Part shown: positions 25,680 to 33,604 of the stretch, piece by piece
Layout of the letters: every line of letters starts with the position of its first letter
How positions within the stretch are numbered: the first letter of the stretch is position 1
Assembly: GCA_964394085.1 (NCBI GenBank)
Contig: CAYMWF010000030.1
Span: 1-40,421 of the forward strand
Length of the DNA: 40,421 nucleotides
Source of the DNA: CAYMWF01 sp964394085 [NCBI: uncultured Gemmatimonadota bacterium]
GTDB taxonomy: Bacteria; GCA-2686955; CAYMWF01
Direction: 5' to 3'
Position numbers and translations under genes: made by a program
The notes under the pieces: model-generated
What the model saw: the letters and a program-made list of their open reading frames with translations, nothing else
Databases searched by the model: none
What the model was told of the DNA's origin: nothing

Positions 25680-27083
25680 TTACGACGCCCCTTTTGTCGA
25701 CAGGACAACAGGGATAGTCTTCAGGAGAATATAAAAGTCGAGCCTTAATGACCAGTTTTCCACGTAGTAGATATCAAGCTTCATCCATTCATCGAAGCTG
25801 ATTTCGTTTCTGCCCATAATCTGCCACAGACCGGTGATGCCGGGAATTACGCTTAGCCGCTTCCGGTGGTTCCAGATGTATGCATCGACTTCCTCTTTCA
25901 ATCCCGGTCTGGGTCCGACCAGGCTCATATCTCCATTGAGAACATTGAAGAGTTGCGGAATCTCGTCGATGCTGAATTTTCTGAGATATTTTCCTATCCA
26001 GGTGACCCTGGGGTCGTCTTTGATCTTGAAAGCGGGACCATCCATCTCGTTTTGTGCCAGGAGCTGTTCCTTCAATTTTTCCGCATCGGCGACCATGGTT
26101 CTGAGCTTGTATAATTTGAAGAGTCTGGAGTTCTTCCCAACGCGTATTTGTTTGAAAAGCGCGGGCCCTTGGGATGTGAGCTTTATGAGAGACATGATCA
26201 GGAGCAGCGCAGGACCGAGAATCACAAGGAAAAGGATGGAGAAAACAACATCGATTACTCGTTTGACACTGTATCGCCACCCGGTGTCACTTCCCCCTGC
26301 GTAAGTGAAAAAATGCAATCCACCTACATAAAATGGAGGTGCCCGGTTAGCTTTTTCCCTGAATGGATCACGTACATGAACGGGGAGGCCAATCTCTTCG
26401 CAGACATTCACTATGTCAGCGATTTCCCGGTAAAATGATCCGGCGGGGAGGGTGATACAGATGCCATCGACGATGTAAGTAGTCAAAATTCGCTTCAGAT
26501 CGACGATATCCCCGAGAAATGGAACTGTTGAATGTGATATCCAGTATGAGCTCCTGGAGAGATCATCGATTACCCCGATTATACGTAGACCGTAAGATGG
26601 GTTGCGGTCGATTTCATTTATGATTCTTAAGGTTCGTTCGTTGCTTCCGACAAGTAGCACTTCTCTATAGTTGTATCCCCTTTTTCTGAAGAACCGAAGT
26701 ATGGATCTCAGCAGAAGCCTGAAGAGTGTGAGGGTACCTGCAAAAATTACCGCGCAAGCAATAACATTCTTTACGATAAGCGGTTGAACATTCGGAACGA
26801 TGAAGGCGATCAGCGCTGTAAAGGCAGCTGCGGAAGCGACCGTCTTGATGATTGAGAGAACCTCATGCCGAAGGGAAGAGGTGCGAAAGGAGGTGTACAG
26901 TTCGTTTTTAACGGCGAACAGGAGCCAGAGAAAAAGAAACAGTCCCAGGAAAGGAGATATATGAACGAGCCCCCCGGTCTTAAACAAACCGGTGAGAAGA
27001 TAGGAGATAATCCCGATTCCGATCTCTATGCACAAATGCAGGATCTGGAATAGTTTCGAATTAAGTTTTAGGAACGATCTCAT
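25680..27083 (-). CDS. Polyprenyl-phosphate sugar transferase (WbaP-like)
   Basis: This 467-residue protein is the priming enzyme that moves a sugar phosphate from a nucleotide sugar to undecaprenyl phosphate, starting repeat-unit synthesis. The N-terminal half has about four hydrophobic helices and a Rossmann-like CoA-binding-type domain (EVLLVGSNERTLRIINEID, near residue 142). The C-terminal catalytic part carries KLYKLRTM, IGKYLRKFSIDEIPQLFNVL, GDMSLVGPRPGL and the Pro-Gly-Ile-Thr-Gly-Leu-Trp segment (about 319-425). These are all expected of bacterial sugar transferases. It follows the kinase-like gene in the minus arm, with 27 bases between them. Sugar specificity (galactose, glucose or similar) is not readable. 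Confidence 0.93.
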   Translation of the reverse strand: MRSFLKLNSKLFQILHLCIEIGIGIISYLLTGLFKTGGLVHISPFLGLFLFLWLLFAVKNELYTSFRTSSLRHEVLSIIKTVASAAAFTALIAFIVPNVQPLIVKNVIACAVIFAGTLTLFRLLLRSILRFFRKRGYNYREVLLVGSNERTLRIINEIDRNPSYGLRIIGVIDDLSRSSYWISHSTVPFLGDIVDLKRILTTYIVDGICITLPAGSFYREIADIVNVCEEIGLPVHVRDPFREKANRAPPFYVGGLHFFTYAGGSDTGWRYSVKRVIDVVFSILFLVILGPALLLIMSLIKLTSQGPALFKQIRVGKNSRLFKLYKLRTMVADAEKLKEQLLAQNEMDGPAFKIKDDPRVTWIGKYLRKFSIDEIPQLFNVLNGDMSLVGPRPGLKEEVDAYIWNHRKRLSVIPGITGLWQIMGRNEISFDEWMKLDIYYVENWSLRLDFYILLKTIPVVLSTKGAS

Positions 27084-27110
27084 TCCTGGTTCATCGCCCT
27101 TCCCGCAAGC

Positions 27111-27785
27111 TTACAAGTGGCGGTATATGCTGTCCGGGATTACGAATTTCTTCCTGTTCAATATTACTCCCAGAAACTTCTCTGCATGGTTGGCAAGCGA
27201 TTCTTTCATATGGGCTGCAACTTCCCAGGATGTTCTGCCTGAGTGCAGAACGAAAATGATACCATCGGAATATCCACCAAGGAACCATGCCGCCTGGGAG
27301 ATTCCCGTGGGAGGAAGATCCCACAGAATCAGACTGAAATCGCTCTTTGTAGAGTCTACTGCTTTGAAAATCCTTGCTGAGGAACTGATCCAGTTGAAGA
27401 AAGGATCCCCCTCGCCTGCGGGCAATAGAGACACGCCATTTACAGTGGTTGAATGAATCGCCTCAGCCGGTTTGCACTTTTCATCCACGAGATCGCGTAA
27501 TCCCGGTGAGTTTCGGACCCCCCATAAACCGGCCTGCGAAGGGTTTTCCAGGTTGGTGTCGACGAGCAGTACGTTGATTCCTCCCCTTTTCGCCAGTGCT
27601 GCGGCGACAGCCGCTGCCGCAGTGGAGTTGCCTGTATCCACCCTGGGTGCAGTAAAGAGAAGGTGCACGAAATCGGGATCTGTTGATTTCCGGTTTAATA
27701 ACCTCGAGACAATTTGATCACATGCCGGCAGCAGCCCTGTTTTCAAATCTGTTACATCGATTCGGCGAGTCGCGTCTGGTTCCAT
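27111..27785 (-). CDS. Degenerate BY-kinase-like ATPase (CpsD/Wzc type)
   Basis: This 224-residue protein aligns with cytoplasmic domains of bacterial tyrosine kinases and MinD/ParA-like ATPases. The start FTAPRVDTGNSTAAAAVAAA occupies the Walker A place, but the usual GKST is GNST, so the invariant Lys is Asn (codon at 27627-27629). The Walker A' segment is LLVDTNLENP, against the usual DADLRRP. LILWDLPP sits at Walker B and keeps its Asp. The C-terminal tail has a single Tyr (IPDSIYRHL), not a tyrosine cluster. It is probably catalytically poor, acting as a partner of Wzz rather than a kinase. Position between the export lipoprotein and the priming transferase is the typical one. AAGGAG lies 12 bases before the ATG. 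Confidence 0.8.
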   Translation of the reverse strand: MEPDATRRIDVTDLKTGLLPACDQIVSRLLNRKSTDPDFVHLLFTAPRVDTGNSTAAAAVAAALAKRGGINVLLVDTNLENPSQAGLWGVRNSPGLRDLVDEKCKPAEAIHSTTVNGVSLLPAGEGDPFFNWISSSARIFKAVDSTKSDFSLILWDLPPTGISQAAWFLGGYSDGIIFVLHSGRTSWEVAAHMKESLANHAEKFLGVILNRKKFVIPDSIYRHL

Positions 27786-27824
27786 AACTGGTAATGCTCC
27801 TTCAAACTTCCATGAGAGCGAATT

Positions 27825-28559
27825 TTATGATTCTGGTTCCCAGCGGGTGACGTATGAGAAGCCTGCATTCAGCGATATGGGTAGAACTCTTCTGATATAC
27901 TGATCCACGAAGAGATCGACTGATGCGATGCAAGAACGGGGAACATAAATTACGTCGAAAGCATTGAGCGGATAGTCAAAATAATTTTTCCGGCCCTTTA
28001 TTACTTTAACCAGGTCGACACGGCATATTTTTCCACCCACAGCCGTCGAGGTATCTTTCCGAAGGATTATAACGCTTGAAAGCTTTCCGTTTTCAGTTAC
28101 GCCTCCGGCGCTGAAGATCGCCTGCAGGGCTGTCAAACCCGCTTCAATATTGTATATGCCGGGTGAATTGACTTCTCCTGCAACATATACTCGTTTCGGG
28201 GCCGGTTGAGTCAAGGTCACGGTAATCGACGGGTCGCGCAGTTCGGCGGAATACATTTCGCTGAGACGGTCTGTCAATTCCTGGAGGGAAAGATTCATGG
28301 CATCGATTTCTCCAACGATATCCAGGGTGATCTTACCATCGGGACGGATCATCACCTCGCGGTTCAGATCGGAGGTAAACAGGAACCTGACCTCGATCAT
28401 GTCACCAATAGCCAGCCTGTAAGGTGGCGTTTCCCCTACATTATCCAGCGGGCTGTCCGGTGTCGTCAGGCGATTACTCTTGGCTGTGCAGCCTGAAACC
28501 ATAAAGACGATTCCGAGAAAAAGAGCAAACTTCAAAAATGATTTATTGCATTCAAGCAT
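27825..28559 (-). CDS. Wza-like polysaccharide export lipoprotein
   Basis: This 244-residue protein starts MLECNKSFLKFALFLGIVFM and continues VSGC, a lipoprotein signal with the acylated Cys near residue 23. The polysaccharide export (PES) domain follows, with YRLAIGDMIEVRFLF, RPDGKITLDIVGEIDAMNLS and ITVTLTQPAPKRVYVAGEVN. One SLBB-type domain, about 125-190, contains GEVNSPGIYNIEAGLTALQA and ILRKDTS. Outer-membrane channels of this family export polymer. The ATG at 28559 follows GGAGG and gives the lipobox; an upstream ATG at 28664 would add 35 residues without a sensible signal. It is the first gene of the minus arm. Confidence 0.92.
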   Translation of the reverse strand: MLECNKSFLKFALFLGIVFMVSGCTAKSNRLTTPDSPLDNVGETPPYRLAIGDMIEVRFLFTSDLNREVMIRPDGKITLDIVGEIDAMNLSLQELTDRLSEMYSAELRDPSITVTLTQPAPKRVYVAGEVNSPGIYNIEAGLTALQAIFSAGGVTENGKLSSVIILRKDTSTAVGGKICRVDLVKVIKGRKNYFDYPLNAFDVIYVPRSCIASVDLFVDQYIRRVLPISLNAGFSYVTRWEPES

Positions 28560-28982
28560 GTCTCTACCTCCAGTCGATACTTTTCCTATCGCCCTGAAAA
28601 TATACAAATTAAGCATCTCGTAGCTAAAAATGCAATATTTTCGAGAAATATTCGGCCATGCCAAGCGTGGGGTTCAAGTATTTTTCTCGAGCCCTGCACG
28701 GCAGGATAGCACGAATTTGGTAAACCCGCCTAAATTTCGGCATTTTTTACCGGATTCCGGAAAGATAATCATACACTCCACCGGGTCTCCAGCCTGACAA
28801 GGTAATTCCCGGGCGGATTGACTCGACCCGGTATCTTACTCCCCGGGTGATAATGATCCATTGCCACCGGTCAGAAGCGACAGAGAACCGATTCGCAATT
28901 TTTTCTTTACTTTTTGCAGGTGAAAACGTACGGTGCCCGGGTGTCTCAGGCGAGGCCGCATGTGTATTCCAAGGAGTTGACA
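28560..28982. other. Divergent intergenic region of the polysaccharide operon
   Basis: This 423-base gap lies between the export lipoprotein gene (minus) and the pilin-like gene (plus), so both promoters should be inside. A small inverted repeat, CCTGC-ACG-GCAGG, lies at 28693-28705. AT-rich stretches occur near 28600-28640, but I found no promoter pair I would defend and no sigma-54 consensus. No gene is evident. Confidence 0.4.
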
Positions 28983-29699
28983 ATGCAAGATAACACAAGG
29001 AAGCAGAAAGGCTTCGGGGTCATCGACGCCTTGATAGTCGCGGCGGCTGTATTGATCGCTGCGGTACTTTTCTATGAATTGGCCGGACCGAAAAAGGCTA
29101 AACGTGATATTGAGTGGCGTCGCTCAGTTCTTTTTGCTCTCGAGCGTGCGGAAATGAATTACGAGAACGATCTGCAGGCGCATCTCGATGTCGTCGCCGA
29201 GCTGGAGGCTGAGCGCCTGAGAGAAGCAGAACAGGAAGAGCCGGCTGAAGAAACTCAGACCGAAACGGAAGAGGCTGCACCGGCCGATTCGTCGGTGTCC
29301 GAGTCTGAAGAGCCCGAACCTGAGGATACGGCTCCCAAATTCAGGGTCATCGCCGATCTGGGGACTTATCTCAGGGATGTTGAAGGAATAGCCGCTAACC
29401 CGGCCGGTTACGAGTTCCGCGTGGAATTGACAACTCTGGGATGTATTGTCTCCTGCCTGAAGGATGGTGTCATTCTGGACCAGATTTCAGAAGGAAAGCC
29501 ATCCTGGGAAATTGCCGAAATATCCGAAGAAGCTGAACCGGCCGTAGAGGTTTCCGATAGTGCCGCTGAATCCGAAGTGCCCGATTCGAGTTCTGCAGTT
29601 CTGGAGACGAATTCTCCTGAAAACCTGCCCCAGGATGGAATAAATCCCGAAGCCACAGGTTCCGGGGCGGAAGAAACCGGGGATCTGGAAGCCGGTTAG
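28983..29699 (+). CDS. Membrane-anchored acidic protein with pilin-like start
   Basis: This 238-residue protein starts at the ATG at 28983, with AAGGAG seven bases upstream. The sequence GFGVIDALIVAAAVLIAAVL (about residues 11-30) resembles a type IV pilin N-terminus (GF followed by a hydrophobic helix), but the +5 residue is Asp instead of Glu. After the helix comes a basic, then a helical segment (about 35-75), then an acidic low-complexity stretch rich in Glu, Ala and Pro. A short globular part (about 115-180) contains FRVIADLGTYLRDVEGIAAN and GYEFRVELTTLGCIVSC. The C-terminal tail is again acidic and Ser-rich. It is likely an inner-membrane or pseudopilus-type protein with an extracytoplasmic tail. 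No homolog is recognised. Confidence 0.7.
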   Translation: MQDNTRKQKGFGVIDALIVAAAVLIAAVLFYELAGPKKAKRDIEWRRSVLFALERAEMNYENDLQAHLDVVAELEAERLREAEQEEPAEETQTETEEAAPADSSVSESEEPEPEDTAPKFRVIADLGTYLRDVEGIAANPAGYEFRVELTTLGCIVSCLKDGVILDQISEGKPSWEIAEISEEAEPAVEVSDSAAESEVPDSSSAVLETNSPENLPQDGINPEATGSGAEETGDLEAG

Positions 29700-29936
29700 C
29701 GGCAACGGCGGCAGGTCAGGGTCGATTCCCGACCGATTGCAGTCACCCCCCTCACCATTCCAAGCCGGTGCCGAAAATATAGAACATCTTATCGCAGCAC
29801 CAGGTACGGCCACCGCCTTTTTCTGGAGCGGCCAAACGCTCCTCTCCTTTGAAATCGAGAGCGTTTGAATACAAGCCGATGTGCGGCTCGTTGTTGCCAA
29901 AATCCAGATAAACCTGATATGAAATGAAACGGACCC

Positions 29937-31916
29937 ATGACCATCGTAAGGATAGATAAAGGAGAACTGGATTTTGGTGACCGCCCCCTTTTCGACGGCA
30001 TCGATTTTATCCTGCCGGCCGACGGAAGGATAGGGCTGGTCGGAGCAAATGGCTCGGGCAAGACCACCTTGTTGCGCGTTATAAGCGGTGATGTTCAGCT
30101 CGACCGGGGGAGGCTTTCCGTCGGGCGGAATCACCGTTTCGGATACCTGCCGCAAGGCGAACCTGAAACATTTTCAGACCAGCCTCTTTTTGATCGCGTT
30201 CTTTCGGGTAATGCCGAGTTGTTCGAAATGTCGAAGGTCTTGATGGCCATCGAGAGAGGCGAAGAATTCGGTGCGGAAGACCTCGACACGCATGAAACAA
30301 TCCGGGAGCAGTTCATCCGTCTGGACGGGTACACCATGGAAGGTCGCGCCGAGCGCCTCTTAACAGGTCTCGGCTTCAAGAATCGCGAATTCGACATGCC
30401 GGTCCGCAACCTTTCCGGAGGGTGGCGGATGCGTGCCGAGCTGGCGCGTATCCTTTTTTCTGATCCTGATGTACTCCTGCTGGATGAACCGACCAATCAT
30501 CTCGACCTGGATGCCCTTCTCTTTCTCGAACGATACCTGAACTCCTTCAAGGGCGGTGTGGTGCTGGTTTCTCACGATCGTGATTTTCTCGACAATGTCA
30601 GTGATTCTGTTTATGAGATCGAGCGGAGTAAATTGCGGCTTTTCCAGGGCAATTACTCAGATTATGAGCGGGAAAAGAAAAAGTCCGTGGAACTTCAATG
30701 GAAGCTGTTCGATGCTCAGCAGGAGGAAATAGAGCGGGTAACCCGCTTTATCAGCCGATTCAAGGCCAGGAAAGACATGGCTCCGATGGTAAAGAGCCGT
30801 GTGAAGTTCCTCGAGAAGCTCGAACGGCTGGAACCTCCGGCTGTGGTCCGGACTGTAAAGTTCAATTTTCCTCCGCCGGAGAGGAGCGGGCGTGTTGTCA
30901 TGCAGCTCGACGGGGTAGAAAAAGCTTATGAAGAAAACATGGTGCTCAGGGGAGTAGATCTCATTCTTGAACGCGGGGACAGGCTTGCGCTTACCGGGCC
31001 CAACGGTACCGGGAAATCGACCCTGAGCAGGATTATCGCCGGAGACGAAGAGCCGGACAGCGGCAATGTGACGCGCGGGTATCACGTTTCGCCTGGTTTT
31101 TTCGTTCAGGAGCAGGCGGAGCTCCTGTTCTCCGAGAGGACCGTTCTTCAGGAACTTCAATCGGCGACTTCGACATTCACCGAATTCGAACTTCGTTCAC
31201 TGCTGGGAGCTTTTCTCTTCAGCGGCGACGATGTGAACAAAAAGGTCCGGGTATTGAGCGGGGGTGAGAAATGCCGTCTTTCGCTGGCGCGACTGCTTCT
31301 CAGACAAAACAATTTCTACGTGCTGGATGAGCCGACCAATCATCTCGATATATTTTCAAAGGACGTACTGATAAATGCTCTGGAAAATTTCAGCGGAACA
31401 TTCATCCTGGTGTCGCACGATCGATACGTTCTCGACAGGGTATGCAACAAAGTCGCTGAAATCGTGGACGGCCGCCTGGTGGTGTACCCGGGTACTTACG
31501 GCGAATATGTCGAAATGAAAAAACAGCGCCTTGAAGAGGAAGTCGACAGGGCGCTCAAAGAAGAGGCGGCAGCCCATTCAAGCCCCGCGGATCATGATAC
31601 CAAAACCGGCCGTCGCCGAGCGCACTCTGAAAACCGGCAGGTTTCCAAAGCTGCGAAGCGGCGTCGAAAAGCACAGGTGCGGGCGGCGATGAAAGAATTG
31701 ACGGAAATTGAAACAGAGATCACGCGGCAGGAGGAAAATCAGGAACGGATCGATATCGCCCTGTGTGACCCTGATCTGTTCAAAACCGAGGGCCTGGCTG
31801 CGAAATTCGCCGGCGAACGGGATCGAACAGTGAAAAAACTTATGGAACTATATGAAAAATGGGGTGTTCTTGCCGAAGAAATAGAAAACCTCGAAACCGA
31901 GAGCAATAGTGGATAA
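29937..31916 (+). CDS. ABC-F family ATPase
   Basis: This 659-residue protein has two ABC domains and no membrane helices, the build of ABC-F proteins that act on ribosomes. Domain 1 has GANGSGKT (36-43), LSGGWRMRAELARIL and LLLDEPTNHLD. Domain 2 has GPNGTGKST (around 357), LSGGEKCRLSLARLL and YVLDEPTNHLD. The linker between them is a helical segment of about 80 residues. The C-terminus (about 520-655) is a charged coiled coil with basic patches, as in Uup and related members. Roles in the family include translation rescue and ribosome assembly, and which applies here cannot be decided. Its ribosome-binding site is weak. The next gene begins seven bases after its stop. Confidence 0.93.
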   Translation: MTIVRIDKGELDFGDRPLFDGIDFILPADGRIGLVGANGSGKTTLLRVISGDVQLDRGRLSVGRNHRFGYLPQGEPETFSDQPLFDRVLSGNAELFEMSKVLMAIERGEEFGAEDLDTHETIREQFIRLDGYTMEGRAERLLTGLGFKNREFDMPVRNLSGGWRMRAELARILFSDPDVLLLDEPTNHLDLDALLFLERYLNSFKGGVVLVSHDRDFLDNVSDSVYEIERSKLRLFQGNYSDYEREKKKSVELQWKLFDAQQEEIERVTRFISRFKARKDMAPMVKSRVKFLEKLERLEPPAVVRTVKFNFPPPERSGRVVMQLDGVEKAYEENMVLRGVDLILERGDRLALTGPNGTGKSTLSRIIAGDEEPDSGNVTRGYHVSPGFFVQEQAELLFSERTVLQELQSATSTFTEFELRSLLGAFLFSGDDVNKKVRVLSGGEKCRLSLARLLLRQNNFYVLDEPTNHLDIFSKDVLINALENFSGTFILVSHDRYVLDRVCNKVAEIVDGRLVVYPGTYGEYVEMKKQRLEEEVDRALKEEAAAHSSPADHDTKTGRRRAHSENRQVSKAAKRRRKAQVRAAMKELTEIETEITRQEENQERIDIALCDPDLFKTEGLAAKFAGERDRTVKKLMELYEKWGVLAEEIENLETESNSG

Positions 31917-31922
31917 AAACCG

Positions 31923-33191
31923 GTGAAACAAACTCGACGAAAGAACCGGCGATCGGAAAAGCAGGGAGAACAGGCTCCTGAGCGCTGCCAGGATACCGGC
32001 AGAATAAAAATTCTGTATATCTGCACATGGATGCGGATCGGCGGTGCGGAGCGTCAGCTCAAGGGGTTGATCCAGTCGCTCGACCTTTCCCGGTTTCATC
32101 CGGTACTTTTGACAATCAGGGAGAAGGGCCATTTCTACAAGGAACTGGAACGCGAAGGTTTCGACGTTTATTGCCTCGCTGAAAGACCGCAGCTCAACAT
32201 CGCGTTTTTTTCTTCTCTCCTCAAGGTTCTTCAGCTGGTGAGAAAATACCGGTTTCACGTTATCCAGACGATGGAATTCAACGCGGATACCCTTGGTCGC
32301 CTGGCAGCGGTTTTCAGCCGCATCCCCGTAAGACTGGTGGCCGATCATTATACAGGGTTCTGGGAGCCCAGGGGATACCGTCCATGGGTAAATAAAATTC
32401 TGCTTCGAGTTACGGATGCGGTCATTTTCGTAGCCGGCAATCAGAAGAAACTCAACAGCAAAATGTACGGCATTGCTCCAGAAAAGGGAGTGGTGATATA
32501 CAACGGTGTCGATCCGGGGGAATTCGCCTTGCAAAGCAGGTCGTCTCGCATTGCCGAGGAGTTCGATCTCCGGGAGAACGAGAAAACGATAGGTATTATC
32601 GCGGTTCTTCGCCCGGAAAAGGCGCATGATGTTTTCCTGGAAATGGCTGCGAAGATACTCAAGCGTTTTCCCGGAACCAAGTTTATCATTGTCGGCGACG
32701 GGGAACGGCGTGAAGAACTCGAAACTTTGGCGGAATCGCTCGGAGTGGCTTCCCGGGTCGTGTTTACCGGTTTCAGGCATGATATAGACGATATCATGTC
32801 GGTGCTCGATATCGTTATGCTGTCTTCGCACCCGAAAGTCGAATCATTCCCGATGTGTTTACTCGAAGCGATGAGTATGGGGAAGCCCGTAGTGGCAACC
32901 GAGGTAAGCGGAGTCCCGGAACTGGTGGCTCATGGTGAGACCGGATACGTGACGCCTCACGGCGACGCCGCCGCTCTAGCTGACGCCGTCGGGAATTTGT
33001 TGTCCGATCCGGAACTCATGAAACGGTTCGGATCCGCGGGTCGAAGAAGGGTCGAGGAACGGTTCACCCTGGAGAAGATGACACGGAATTACGAAAAGCT
33101 CTACATATCGCTTCTCCGGGAAAAGGGTAAACTTCCACGGGCGGAGATGCTGAAATCGAAAGATGATGAATCCGCCGGCGCTGACGGATAG
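31923..33191 (+). CDS. GT4-family glycosyltransferase (downstream of ABC-F)
   Basis: This 422-residue GT-B glycosyltransferase begins at a GTG six bases after the ABC-F stop. A basic N-terminal tail of about 30 residues precedes the core, which starts ILYICTWMRIGGAERQLKGL, the GT4 opening. The donor domain has TIGIIAVLRPEKAHDVFLEM (near residue 224) and a full EX7E in ESFPMCLLEAMSMGKPVVAT (near 307). It ends with polar residues. Its place next to ABC-F, not in the polysaccharide operon, suggests a separate role, although it could serve the same polymer. No clear ribosome site precedes the GTG, so translation may depend on coupling to the upstream gene. Confidence 0.88.
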   Translation: MKQTRRKNRRSEKQGEQAPERCQDTGRIKILYICTWMRIGGAERQLKGLIQSLDLSRFHPVLLTIREKGHFYKELEREGFDVYCLAERPQLNIAFFSSLLKVLQLVRKYRFHVIQTMEFNADTLGRLAAVFSRIPVRLVADHYTGFWEPRGYRPWVNKILLRVTDAVIFVAGNQKKLNSKMYGIAPEKGVVIYNGVDPGEFALQSRSSRIAEEFDLRENEKTIGIIAVLRPEKAHDVFLEMAAKILKRFPGTKFIIVGDGERREELETLAESLGVASRVVFTGFRHDIDDIMSVLDIVMLSSHPKVESFPMCLLEAMSMGKPVVATEVSGVPELVAHGETGYVTPHGDAAALADAVGNLLSDPELMKRFGSAGRRRVEERFTLEKMTRNYEKLYISLLREKGKLPRAEMLKSKDDESAGADG

Positions 33192-33604
33192 TTCCCGACA
33201 TAACCGCTGCAGACGTATTCACCGGGCTGCGCCAGGAAAGGAATGCTCTGTTCGAGGCTCGAGAAGTACCTGACATGACCCGCTGCCATCGGGTTCGTTT
33301 ATCGTTATAAGGAATTGTGAATGCATGAAAAAAGGGGGAGGTATCCCGGGTGTTCCGATGCGGGCGCCTGATTAGCCCGGTTTACCGGACCGAAGGCGAC
33401 TCCCCCCCCTCACTTTACCGATGTCTCTGACGATATAGATTGTAAACCTGATATTAGTGAATCGCAAGGGGCGGGAGTTGAATCCCTCAATGAACCGCTC
33501 GAGTCAGGACCGTCCTCTCGATGATCCCGGAATCCGGGGAAATCCCGGCGGTTGAACAATTGAAGCTCCAACCAGATCGAAAATGTTTCGCGGGAGTAAG
33601 CTGC
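33192..33604. other. Gap with a structured RNA candidate
   Basis: This 413-base gap lies between two convergent genes. Apart from the three-way-junction-like structure at 33328-33406 (listed separately) no gene, promoter or repeat was recognised. It contains an eight-base C run at 33402-33409. Confidence 0.5.
33328..33406 (-). ncRNA. Possible structured RNA or elaborate terminator
   Basis: GGGGGAG (33334-33340) pairs with CTCCCCC (33400-33406). Within it CCCG pairs with CGGG (33345-33348 with 33361-33364), and CGCCT with AGGCG (33365-33369 with 33394-33398), which in turn encloses CCGG-TTTA-CCGG (33377-33388). The result is a compact three-way junction. On the minus strand six T follow the outer stem, as in an intrinsic terminator. 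It lies about 200 bases past the stop of the dehydrogenase gene on that strand. The inner branches are far more complex than a terminator needs. No known riboswitch class was recognised. Confidence 0.45.

Noticed and set aside
31848-32831. 327-codon open frame opposite a glycosyltransferase
   Set aside because: The sense strand encodes complete GT4 motifs, and the antisense frame has no domain or ribosome site.
33365-33400. Hammerhead-ribozyme-like core (CTGATTAG ... CCGAAGG)
   Set aside because: The essential CUGANGA is CUGAUUA and the required GAAA is GAAG, so the catalytic core is broken.
33334-33406. tRNA-like acceptor stem of seven pairs
   Set aside because: No T-loop (TTCRA) on either strand, no D-arm pattern and no anticodon arm in place.
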